The notes below the pieces were generated by a model. It did not search any database. It was not told the origin of the DNA and saw nothing but the letters and a program-made list of their open reading frames with translations. Of a DNA stretch of 64,000 nt, positions 17,091 to 27,700 are shown in pieces. A program made the position numbers and the translations under genes. The number at the start of each line of letters is the position of its first letter. Position 1 is the stretch's first letter. Source of the DNA: an uncultured Thermogutta sp. (GTDB lineage Bacteria; Planctomycetota; Planctomycetia; Pirellulales; Thermoguttaceae); the NCBI GenBank assembly GCA_937128505.1, contig CAKZMM010000189.1, positions 1 through 64,000 on the forward strand, in the 5' to 3' direction.

Positions 17091-18434
17091 GCGCTCTGAA
17101 AAAGTTTTGATATTTTGTAAGGTTTGTCGTGCTTAAAGTGATTTTCGCCACGGATTGAACGCTTGGGTATACAAGAAAACTTTTACAAGGGTTGTCAGGA
17201 TTAAGAAGATTCACAGGTTAAGAAAATTTTCAGGTTCAAACGTTTGGACGGACGTAAAACTTTTGTGCTCCTGCTGCAAAACGGAATATCCTTGAGTCGT
17301 AACGTAATGATTTTCGGAGGCTTAGCCCTTGCTGCGGTTGAGGCGACGGGAGCCGGACTGTAATTTTAATTTTGGGTTTTTCTCGGGTTTTTTATTTTGG
17401 GTTTCTTCGAAACTTTGTGCAGCGCTTAAACTCTATCAGCGCACTAGCAAATTGGCCGATCTCCTCTTATCAATAAGCAGCCGTGTGTGCCTCCACAGCC
17501 GAAAGGGAGATCACTTTTTTACTTTTGAAAAAAGTTTAGCTCGCAAAAAACGGTGAGTTCGCTAGCTATCGGTTTTAGCTCCGAGGTCGAAATCCTCCGC
17601 GATGTTGACCCCCGGTTCTGGGAGACCACCACTTCCCCTCTGATAATCACGAGTTTGCGAATAAAGTCTTTTCGAAGGCTTTGAAATTTCACCTCCTGCC
17701 TGAGTGACTTTTTCTGCCCGAGCAGAAGCTCTGCGGTCCGCAATCTGCGCCTGTTATGTGCTTGAGTACGGAAGCCCCGGTGGCCATCGTTCTAGGAGTG
17801 CTGCTTCCCCGAACCCACGCCCTGATGCAACCTAAGGCACCGCCGATGCGATTGTGCCCCTGAGAGCCGCAAGCGGGTCCGTCAAGTTAGGTTCAATGGG
17901 CTAGCAGAAAAAGAGGCACATGGAAGCTTCCCTGAACTTGGAGACGGATGATTTCCGGCTCCGCTTCGATGTAGGCAAAACTGCAAAATACACGAGATCC
18001 CAACGCTGGGAACCAACTCCTGCTAAGAGCGGGATGGACCGCCCAGGTGACGATTACGCGCGGGATGACCGTCAAAGACCCTATCTTCCCGGCGGGCCCC
18101 GTGCGCGCCTTGGGTCCTTGAAATGCGCTTTTTGCGAATGAATCGATCGTAAACTTATCCCCCGCATCTTGCGAATGTGCAGACGACCGGTTTTGCAGCA
18201 TGTCAGTCGTCTGTATCTGTGCAGCATCTGCGCCGTGTGGGCTAAACCCATCGTCAGGTGGGGCGTTCAGTTCGCCGGCAACAAGCGGCGGCCGGCCCGG
18301 CAAAATCGACGTGAGCCGTTCACCAGCGGGTTATCCTGGCGTCAGGATCTTAGGTTCCTGATGCGCTTGCAGGCTGCAAAACCATCAGTCACAATGGCCA
18401 AAGCTTGTGCTGGATGCTTTGAGGGGGGTTCAGA

Positions 18435-19973
18435 ATGTTGGCTCGGCTCAAAACGTTTTCCTTATTAGGGATCGATGCGATTCCGGTGGACGTCGAGGTT
18501 GACGTTTCCCCCTCAGGGATGATTAAAACCGTGTTAGTGGGTTTACCGGAGGCGGCCGTCCGCGAGAGTACTCACCGTGTGGAGCGGGCCTTGGCCAATT
18601 CGGGCTTCCAGCCGATTAATTGCCGCGTGGTCATCAATCTTGCCCCCGCAGAATTGCCGAAGCAGGCTGCTTCCTTCGACCTGCCGATGAGCGTCGGGCT
18701 ATTGGTGGCCAGCGGCCAACTGCCAAGCGATCGATTGAATGAGTATGCCCTAACCGGCGAGTTGGCCCTCGATGGTTCGACACGAGCCACAAAAGGAGTG
18801 CTGTCGATGGCCATAGCGGCCTCGCAGCAAAAAGGACTGCGGGGTTTGTTGGTGCCCACTTCCAATGCGCCGGAGGGGGCAGTGGTGGAATCGATCGAGG
18901 TGATTCCCGTGGGCAGTTTGAGTGAAGCGGTGGCTTTTTTGGCAGGCGAACTGGAAATTGAACCGGCCCCTTCGCGATGTCAAGAGCTTTTCGGACAACT
19001 GGACCGCTATGATGTTGATTTTTCCGACGTGCGCGGTCAAGAAATGGCCAAACGGGCCATGTTGGTGGCGGCCGCGGGCGGCCACAATCTTCTGATGATC
19101 GGACCGCCCGGTTCGGGCAAAACCATGCTTGCGAAGCGGCTGCCCACGATTTTGCCGCCGATGACCGCCGAAGAGGCGATCGAAACTACCCGAATCTACA
19201 GTGCTTGCGGACGCTTGGAAGGAAGCAAGCCGCTGATGGTTACCCGGCCGTTTCGGGCCCCTCATCACACGATTAGCGAGGCGGGGCTGGTGGGCGGTGG
19301 TTCGATCCCAATTCCCGGCGAAATTAGCTTGGCCCATAATGGGGTGCTTTTCCTCGATGAGCTGCCTGAGTTTAATCGGCGGACTCTCGAGGTCCTTCGC
19401 CAGCCGCTGGAGGACGGCACGGTGACGATTTCCCGGGCTCTTTCGAGCACGACCTTTCCGGCCAATTTCATGCTTTTAGCTGCATTGAATCCTTGCCCGT
19501 GCGGCTATCGGAACGATCCCCGCCGTCAGTGCCATTGTACGATCCCCCAAATCGAGCGGTACATGTCGAAGATTTCGGGGCCCCTCTTGGACCGGATCGA
19601 TATCCACATCGAAGTTCCGGCCGTGCCCTTTCGCGACCTTGTATCGGCCAGGCCGGGTGCCGGAAGTGCGGAGCTTCGTGAGCGGGTAGCCGAGGCTCGG
19701 CGGATTCAAGCATCGCGGTTTCAAGGGGCAAAGACGCGATACAACGGCGATATGAGTCATCGGCAAATCCGTAAGTTCTGTGCGCTGAACGAGGCTTGTC
19801 AGCAGTTGCTTCGACAAGCCGTAACGGAGCTGGGCCTTTCGGCTCGGGCTCATGATAAGATCCTCCGCGTGGCTCGGACGATCGCCGACTTGGAGGGGAG
19901 TGCGGATATCCGTTTGCCACATCTCAGCGAAGCGATCAACTATCGCATGCTTGATCGGCAGTTATGGACTTAG
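18435..19973 (+). CDS. comM: YifB/ComM-family Mg-chelatase-like AAA+ ATPase
   Basis: A 512-residue AAA+ protein of the YifB/ComM family. In Haemophilus and Vibrio ComM is a hexameric helicase that drives branch migration during natural transformation. The N-terminal Lon-like domain starts at [11 protein letters not shown] and includes [19 protein letters not shown]. Walker A is GPPGSGKTM, Walker [11 protein letters not shown], followed by the family's Cys-rich [17 protein letters not shown] and the sensor region [15 protein letters not shown]. Length is normal. Two in-frame codon blocks upstream do not matter, since [13 protein letters not shown] is the usual family start. Glycerol dehydrogenase follows 208 bp downstream. 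Confidence 0.92.
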   Translation: MLARLKTFSLLGIDAIPVDVEVDVSPSGMIKTVLVGLPEAAVRESTHRVERALANSGFQPINCRVVINLAPAELPKQAASFDLPMSVGLLVASGQLPSDRLNEYALTGELALDGSTRATKGVLSMAIAASQQKGLRGLLVPTSNAPEGAVVESIEVIPVGSLSEAVAFLAGELEIEPAPSRCQELFGQLDRYDVDFSDVRGQEMAKRAMLVAAAGGHNLLMIGPPGSGKTMLAKRLPTILPPMTAEEAIETTRIYSACGRLEGSKPLMVTRPFRAPHHTISEAGLVGGGSIPIPGEISLAHNGVLFLDELPEFNRRTLEVLRQPLEDGTVTISRALSSTTFPANFMLLAALNPCPCGYRNDPRRQCHCTIPQIERYMSKISGPLLDRIDIHIEVPAVPFRDLVSARPGAGSAELRERVAEARRIQASRFQGAKTRYNGDMSHRQIRKFCALNEACQQLLRQAVTELGLSARAHDKILRVARTIADLEGSADIRLPHLSEAINYRMLDRQLWT

Positions 19974-20181
19974 CAAACTCTTCCGGAATCTTTCGAGGTG
20001 TTCAATTTTCATTTGTCCTCTAGAAAAGCAGACGAGGTGCGAGCCTCGGTCCTCTAGCACCGGGAGTTGGGATTATCGTGGCCGCTACGGTTTTTCCTCC
20101 CGGGGCACTGGGTAGCATAGGGATGTGATCTGAGAGTTTCGCTTGAAAACTTCCCACTTTGCTGAAGAAGGAGTATCCGCC

Positions 20182-21291
20182 ATGAAGCGCGTGCTAATTG
20201 CTCCGCACAAGTACGTGCAAGGCCGGGATGTTTTGGATGAGATCGGTTCCTACCTTGGTATGTTGGGCAAAAACCCCCTAATCCTCTGGGACCAGACTGT
20301 TCAAGCGATTGTGGGGGAGCGGGTTCGGCGGAGTATTCAGGCGGCACAACTGAATTGGTCGGAGGCGGAGTTTGCGGGAGAGGCAACGCGCGCGGAGTGT
20401 GATCGGGTGGTGGAAACGGCGCGGAACCGCAGCGCCGACTGTGTTGCCGGGATTGGTGGGGGAAAAGTACTCGATATCGCCAAAGCGGCAGCGGTGAAAT
20501 TAGGGGTGCGACTGATGACGTGTCCCACGCTGGCCTCCACCGATGCTCCGACAAGTGCCGCCACCGTTTGGTACGATGAGGAGCACAATTTTGTCGGGTT
20601 CGATTGCTGGCCCTTCAATCCCGATATTGTGTTGGTCGACACGGGGGTCATCGCCCAAGCTCCTGTTCGGACCTTTGTGGCTGGCATGGGCGACGCCCTG
20701 TCAACCTGGATTGAGGCCCGGGCCGCTTTCGAGTCGCGTGCTCCGAATATCGCTGGTGGAAGACCCACCATGGCGGCCATGACTTTGGCACGACTTTGCT
20801 TCGATACCCTGGTTGAACATGGGCGCGAGGCCAAAAGGGCGGTGGAATTGGGCTTGGTCACCCCGGCGGTGGAAAAAGTGGTGGAGGCCAATGTATTGCT
20901 TTCGGGCTTAGGGTTTGAAAGTGGCGGTTTGGCGACTGCCCATATGGTTGCGAATTTGCTTTCGAATCTTCCGGAGTGTCGCACGTCGCTGCTTCACGGG
21001 GAGAAGGTCGGATTCGGGATTGTGACCCAGATGTGTCTGGAGGATGAATTCGATCCGGATCAACGAGCCCTTATTGTGGATTTCGAAATCGATATCGGTC
21101 TTCCTGTGACTTTCAGCGAGCTGAATTTGGGCGAAATTTCGCGGGAGCGGCTTCGGCGGATCGCGGAGGCTTGCGCGGCGGAGGGATCGCTTTGCCGGAA
21201 TCACCCCTTCCCCGTAGGCGCCGAGGATGTCTTAGACGCCATGATCGATGCGGACGCCTTGGGTCGGGAGCGGCATTGCATCCGGGGCTAA
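20182..21291 (+). CDS. gldA: glycerol dehydrogenase family protein
   Basis: A 369-residue iron-type alcohol dehydrogenase close to GldA, which oxidises glycerol to dihydroxyacetone with NAD+ and a divalent metal. GIGGGKVLDIAK is the NAD-binding block and CPTLASTDAPTSA the following loop. The metal ligands fit GMGDALSTWIEA (Asp), GLATAHMVANLL (His) and LLHGEKVGFG (His). ATG 20182 has AAGGAG at good spacing; an upstream in-frame start at 20143 has none. A hairpin follows the stop. Related enzymes act on other polyols or as glycerol-1-phosphate dehydrogenases, but the DAPTSA-type loop favours GldA. Confidence 0.9.
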   Translation: MKRVLIAPHKYVQGRDVLDEIGSYLGMLGKNPLILWDQTVQAIVGERVRRSIQAAQLNWSEAEFAGEATRAECDRVVETARNRSADCVAGIGGGKVLDIAKAAAVKLGVRLMTCPTLASTDAPTSAATVWYDEEHNFVGFDCWPFNPDIVLVDTGVIAQAPVRTFVAGMGDALSTWIEARAAFESRAPNIAGGRPTMAAMTLARLCFDTLVEHGREAKRAVELGLVTPAVEKVVEANVLLSGLGFESGGLATAHMVANLLSNLPECRTSLLHGEKVGFGIVTQMCLEDEFDPDQRALIVDFEIDIGLPVTFSELNLGEISRERLRRIAEACAAEGSLCRNHPFPVGAEDVLDAMIDADALGRERHCIRG

Positions 21292-21739
21292 AGCCGATTT
21301 TCCCGGCACCGTGATGGCTTGGGCGGGGTTTTATAGCAGGGGGCTTGGATTAAGCCCCCAGAATTCGGAGTCGGCTGTCAACGACGTTTCTCGAGGTCAA
21401 GGCCCCCAAAAGTAGCAGATCCCCTCGGTTTTGATTTTTGATTGCGCGGGACCCGCTTCCCTTAGAGAATGACCACTTTCCGTACCCCAATATCACCTAA
21501 ACGACTCGGATGATTGGCTAATTTAAGCAATCTGGGATGAATACACAGGTCAGCGACTTGATTTTTATCGGTTCGGCGATTTGAATAGAATCGATTGCGG
21601 AGTACGTGTATTTGACGTCACCGATAAAGTCGGTTAAACATGAAAATTGAGGAAGGTCAGCTATCGTCGCTAAATCCTCTCCGCGCGGACAGATAAATCG
21701 CCTTGGGCCAGCATGATTTGGCTTTCTAGGAGTTGATCC
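21292..21739. other. leader region of the giant protein gene
   Basis: After the hairpin at 21339-21359 no gene is seen. Weak -35/-10-like pairs exist (for example ttgacg near 21613), but none is good enough to call. The last bases carry AGGAG eight bases before the ATG at 21740. Confidence 0.5.
21339..21359 (+). terminator. strong hairpin after gldA
   Basis: gggggctt and aagccccc form a perfect 8-bp GC-rich stem around a 5-base loop, 47 bp after the gldA stop. There is no following T-run, so it may act as an mRNA 3' end stabiliser or a factor-assisted terminator. Confidence 0.45.
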
Positions 21740-24700
21740 ATGGGGATCTTTTCATCGTTGGGCCTTTTTTCGCGCAAAGCTAGCGGTCGAAAAGAGTTGC
21801 AAAAATCCGGAGGCAAAGCCGGGAAGGATCGGAAACTTCGGCCCCGTGCCCTTCGATTGGAGAAGTTCGAATCGAGGGAATTGCTCAGCATTGGTGCCGG
21901 GGTAGATGATCAAACGATCCTTTCTTGGTCCGCTGCGCCGGGCTTAGGGCAGACGCTACCGACCTTACCCGTCGGGCAGTTGCCCTACGCTGGCACCGGC
22001 AGGCAATGGGTGGATTTCAATTTGGCCGACGGGCTCAACCCTGGAGCGGTCCCCCAGGTTCAAATTGTTTCTGCTAGCCAATCGCAGCTGACCGCCCAGG
22101 TGGTGCTTGCCGGGGCTTGGCTTGACCAAACCACGGTGGCAGGTCGAGTATTTTCCGCCCTGACTTTGCCCGGGTACGGTTCTGCCGGCGCCCTGGGGAA
22201 GCCGGAAATGCCGGCCATTCGGGCGATGTTTGAAGCCCCGTTGGGAGCCCAAATTACGGCGACCGTCTCGGGCTCGCCCAAGCAGTTTAACCTCGCCCAG
22301 GTGGGGATCAGGGAGCCGATTGTCCCGGTTCAACCCCCCGTGGTGAAGGTTCCGGGAGCGCGCGAGTCCGCCCCGCTGGTGCAGGATGGCGGTACTTATG
22401 CTACCGACGCCTTCGTTGCTCAGGCGGGAGTGCGGGTCGTGGAGGCCGGGATGTTCGCCGGTCGCCGGCTGGTCATGGTCGAAGTGCTGCCGGCGGCCTA
22501 CAACCCGGTCAAGGGGGTTGTAGCGGTTTATGACACTCTGAATTTCACCTTGCAGTTTAGCGGCGGGCAATGGTCGCAGTCGGTTTTGACGACGAAGGAG
22601 CAGGCTCACCTTGCTCAGCTTGTTTTGAACGCTTCGTCGGGCACCCAGGGGCAACCTCAGACCCAGCAAACTAAGCAACCCGGGAATTTGCTGATCATTG
22701 TGCACAGGGATTTCGCAGGGCAGATCGGCTCGTTTGTCACTCACAAGGAATCGCTGGGCTGGACGGTGCAGGTTGTCGACACCGCCAGGGCAGGGACCAC
22801 GGCCACCGCGATCCGGAGTTTCATCCAGAGTCAATACGCCAATCCCGCCACTCGGCCCGATGCCGTGCTGTTGATCGGCGATACGGATCGCATCCCCACG
22901 TTTGTCGGGCAAGCGATGGTTTACGGCGATACGGCGCCGCCGAACACCGACCTGTATTATGCCTGCATGGACCCGGGCGATGATTGGTTCCCGGAATTTC
23001 CCGTGGGGCGGATTAGCGTGGCGGATGGAGCTCAACTGCGTGACGTGCTGCAAAAGATCATCACCTACGAAAGCTCGTCTCCGGCGGGTTGGACCAGTCG
23101 GGCGGCGTTCATGGCCGGGGTCGACAACTACACAATCACGGAAGGAACCCACGAGTGGGTGATCACCACCCACATGGATCCTTTGGGGTTCACCAGTGAT
23201 CGACTTTACGTCGTCAGCCAGGGGGCAACCACGCAGGATGTGATCGACGCCATCAATCAGGGGCGATTGTGGGCGGTTTATTCTGGGCATGGGATCGAGA
23301 CGGCTTGGACGGATGGGCCGCCCCTGACGGCCGCCGATGTCATGGCGCTCACCAACAACGGCATGTATCCGGTGGTTGCCAGTTTCGCATGCCTGACCGG
23401 CAATTTCGCTTATCCGGAAGCGTTCTTGGAAACTTGGTTGCGGATTTCCGATCGCGGGGCAGTGGCCGCATTCGGTTCATCGGTCACGAGCTTCTGGGAT
23501 GAGGACGACATCTTACAGAAGCGGCTTTTCGACGCAATTTACGGCGAAAACCAATTTCACGTTGGTACGGCCATTTATCGGGCAAAGGAGCTGTATCAGA
23601 TTCACTTTGGTCCGACGACGACCACCCGGCGCTATTTCGAGCAGTATAACCTCCTGGGAGATCCCACGGTTCGATTGCTGGCTCCGGGGGAGGATGTCGG
23701 GCCGGTGGGTCCGGAGTTGGTGGCGATCATTCCCAATGAGGGGCAAATCCTCGACATTGATCAGTTCTACACTTTGAATGTTGCCCCACGGGACTTGTTG
23801 TTGCGGTTCAACGAAGGTCAGCAGCTCGATCCGGCGACCCTGGGTGCCATTCTGTTTGTCCGCAGCGTTGACGGCACCTTTGGCAATGGGAACGATCAAC
23901 TGGTGCCGGTGGGTTACGTGGGGTTGGCAGACCGCCCAAATGAGGTGATCGTACGCTTTGCTGGGCGATTGGAGGACGATCTTTATAGACTCATCATCGT
24001 GGGCCGGGACGATTATGTCGATGTCAACGGAAATCCTGTGGCTCCCTTGAGGAATACATTGGGAATTCCGTTCCGGGCGGGAATGGATCCGGAAGAACAA
24101 GTCCTCGAGTACGAATTCGAGCTGGACTTAGGGCCGCTGGTCACGGCGGTAGTGCCGCAACCTGTGATCCGTGGGCCGCAAATCACCGTGCAATCACTGC
24201 CGGTGGATGGGGAGGTTTTTGCGGTTAATGACGGCACGCAGCAAGTGCTTTTCGAATTCGAAAATACGGCGATCGGCAATGGTGTCGCCCCCGGCCGCGT
24301 GGCTGTGCCGTTTCATCCTACCAACACACCGGCGGTTGTGGCGGCGAGCATCCAGGAAGCTATTCAGTCGCAGATAAGCGGTGGGGCACTTCGGGGTTTG
24401 CGGGGTGTGAACGTCGCCGGTGCGGTGGTAACCATCGATGGGCCACGAGCGCTCGTGCAAACGGGTTCGGCGGCCTTACGGGTGCAACATTTGCGACAAC
24501 TCCGGGATGTCATTGAGGTCTACTTCAACAAAGATGATCTGGCGGATACGCCCCAGGCCGCTGAGAACCGGAATTTCTATCAACTTTTCGTGACGCGGAA
24601 TTCCGCCGATCCTAACGACGACTTGATGGTTTTACCTCAGCGTGTGGAATACGATGCGGCCTTGGATAAGGCCACGCTGTACTTTGCTCAGGATTTGGCT

Positions 24701-27700
24701 CTTTACGGAACCGGGGCATTTCGGCTGCGGGTAGGAAATGCTTATCAGCCTACGCTGAGTGATTTCCGTGTCGTCACGACCGATCCGGGGACGACCTTCT
24801 GGACGGCTCTTGACATTCGCAGCGTGGGCGGAAGTTTGGCCCCGATTTTCGGCAACGGCAGCGGCCCCCAGAGTTTGATTCTCACCGGGACGATCGATGC
24901 TCATCCGTTGGATTTCACCTTGGAATGGCCGGGGGCTGTGGATGAACCGGGTCATCGCGATCTTCCCAATCATCCGGCCCTTATGATCGAAGACCATTTT
25001 TCGGGCGAATCCGCGCCGGATCAGACCGCTGGGGTGACCACCATACCGTATTACTTCCCCGAGGCGGGTTGGAACCTAATCACAGAGGCCCAAAAGCAAC
25101 GGGCTCGCGAAATCTTCACTCTGTTTGGCTATTACCTCGGCGTTCAATTTTATGAAAACCCCAGGGGGGGGTTGGCGATCGTCACGGGCGATCTTGCTTT
25201 GGCCGGCTTGCAATCTGCGCCCGGCGGGGTTGCGGGTGTGGCCACAGGTGGTGGGGCCATCATGGACTACGCTGAGAACTGGGGTGCCAGCGAATATGGC
25301 GGTGCTTGGTTCTTGGTGGCAATGCACGAAATAGGCCACTTGCTCGGTTATGGCCACGCCTATGATCAGCTTGCGATCATGGGCAGCGGCGAGACGTTGA
25401 CGTTCCTCCCGCTGGAACCGGTTTTCCCGTATGATCACGATTTAATCCACGGCCAACATATGCACCGGCCGGATAGTATCGATATCGACATGTACCGCGT
25501 CCAACTGGACGAGCGGGGGCTTTTCAGCGTGGAAATTTTGGCCGAGCGCGGGCCCCATTCTTCATTACTAGATGCCGTGGTTACCCTGTATCAAGAGTAT
25601 ACCGAAAATGGCATCAAGAAGTATCGTGTCCTTGCCCGCAATGACGATTATTACAGCGATGACCCGGCCCTGGAAATGTACCTCCAGCCGGGTGTGTACT
25701 ATGTCGGGGTCACGGCGAAGGGTAACACGCAGTACGATCCAAATATTTATGACACGGGGGTCGGAGGCGTCTCGCAGGGTGATTATCAGTTGCGATTAAC
25801 CTTCAAACCGCGCGGTGTCGACCCGAATAATCCCGAGACTTTCAAAGATGTCAGCCCGACTCCGTGGCATCTGGTGGATTCGACGGGCACACTTTTGGAC
25901 GGTGATGCGGACGGCGTTCCCGGTGGGGTTTACAACTTCTGGTTCAATGTTCAGCCGGAAAGTCGCACCGTTTTCGTGGACAAACTCTCTCCCGTCCCCG
26001 GCAGTCAGCAGGACGGATCTTTAAGGGCTCCTTACAGCACGATCTCGGCCGCGTTAGCTGCCGTCGCCCCGGGATCGGTCCTGCGGATTGTCGGCAATAA
26101 TTTCGATAACGATGACCCCAGTGTGCCGGCAAGTCTTCGCGACAACGTGCCGTATGAGATTGGCTACAATCTCTTCGGGGCTCCCTTGGCGGATGGGCCG
26201 CGCTTCGAGGTCCCGCGGGGTGTGACGGTGATGATCGATGCCGGCGCAGTGTTTAAGCTCTCGAAGGCGAATATCGATGTGGGGAGCTCCTCAGAGGGTG
26301 TTGATCGAAGCGGAAGCGCACTTCAAGTATTGGGCACTCCGTATAACAAGGTTTATTTCACCTCGTACTTCGACGAGACATTGGGTCGTGACGGCGACCC
26401 ACTAATGAAGACCATACCGAGGAAGGGTGATTGGGGTGGGTTGGTCATTCGAAATAATCTCGATTATGACTTCATTGAAACTTATAATCCGGCCTCGGGC
26501 TTACCTGCACGCGAAGTTCTCGAGACTCAGGGTATCTTCCTCAACTATATCAACCAGGCAGATATTCGCTTCGGTGGTGGCGAGGTAATCGTGGACGGCG
26601 TGCGGGGCGTCTACGCGCCGATTTGTCTTTTCGAAGCCCGGCCGACCATCACGTTCAACACGATCACCAACAGTGCTGACGCTGCTATTTCGGCCGACCC
26701 GAATAGCTTCGCCGATACGAAGATTCAAAACTGGGATCGCACGCGTCCCTTCATGGCGGATTACGATCGGGTTGGCCCTCAGCTCCGTTACAACCAGCTT
26801 GCGGCAAGTTATGCCGTCTCCACCGATGTCGGTGCACCGGTGCAGGCCCACAGCAACACGGTCAACGGCATTTTGGTCCGCGTGCGCACGGCCGCCGGCG
26901 AAAGGACGGAAGTGCTCGAGATCGCGGCGCGGTTTGACGATTGGGACATTGTGCACGTCATTCCTGAAAACCTCGTCATTCGGGGAACTCCCGGTGGTCC
27001 GATTGTCAGCCCGCAAACCACGAACTTGCAGCGGATCGACGATTTTCGCCTGCAAGTGCCTTTGGGTGGGGGGGATGCGATCCGCGATGGCGAAACCTTT
27101 TCGATTTTTGACGGCAGTACTCGGGTAGTGTTCGAGTTCAATCTCCGCTCCGACTGGATGAATCGGGGCACGGGGAGCTTTATCCCGGGTAGGGTGGAAA
27201 TCCGTTATGACCGCTCGAATGATCCTAATCCGGGGGATCCCCCGAGCACCCAGAGCCAGCTGGCCGGTTTGATCGTCAATGCCATCAATTGGGCTCGAGA
27301 TAACCGTGGCTTGGATGTTACGGCGGTTCACTTGGGTGGGGGTCTAATCGAGCTGCGAAGCACGGCCCCGGTCTGGAAGCTTGAGGGATTTGGCACGTGG
27401 GATGCGCGAATCGATGCCCGGCTTCAGATTGACCCCGGGTTGGTGGTGAAGCTGGGCGGTTCGCGAATTGAAGTGGGGATGGGGGCTCAACTTATTGCGG
27501 AGGGGCGACCCGGTCTAAACGAAACGGCCCCGAGCTACAAGGTCATCCTCACTTCGTTGTTAGACACGCGATATGGGGCTGGTGGTACCTTCGACACGGT
27601 TAGTCAGACGGGTGGCCGGGCGGCAACGCCGGGGGATTGGGGTGGAATCTATTTCGCACCCGCTTCTTCAGGAAGTATCGATCAAGCCGTGATCGCCTAT

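Larger units (their letters stand above)
16475..18434. other. 2-kb gene-free gap, AT-rich at 16.9-17.6 kb
   Basis: No gene is supported. Several short frames exist (16925-17110 plus, 17519-17743 minus, 17893-18303 minus), none with family features. The middle is AT-rich with recurrent aaaactttt words (about 17025, 17178, 17256) and a 16-bp palindrome at 17075-17090. A 25-bp imperfect duplication lies at 16542-16591. Confidence 0.5.

Noticed and set aside
17893-18303. 136-codon minus-strand frame upstream of comM
   Set aside because: The composition is not gene-like, no ribosome binding site is visible, and no domain is recognisable.
21965-23290. Long minus-strand open frame (441 codons) opposite the giant gene
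   Set aside because: It lies wholly opposite a clear C25-peptidase coding region and reads as low-information Arg/His/Gly/Pro-rich sequence. Many similar antisense frames occur along the giant gene (for example 35828-36793 and 37232-38029), as expected from its codon usage.
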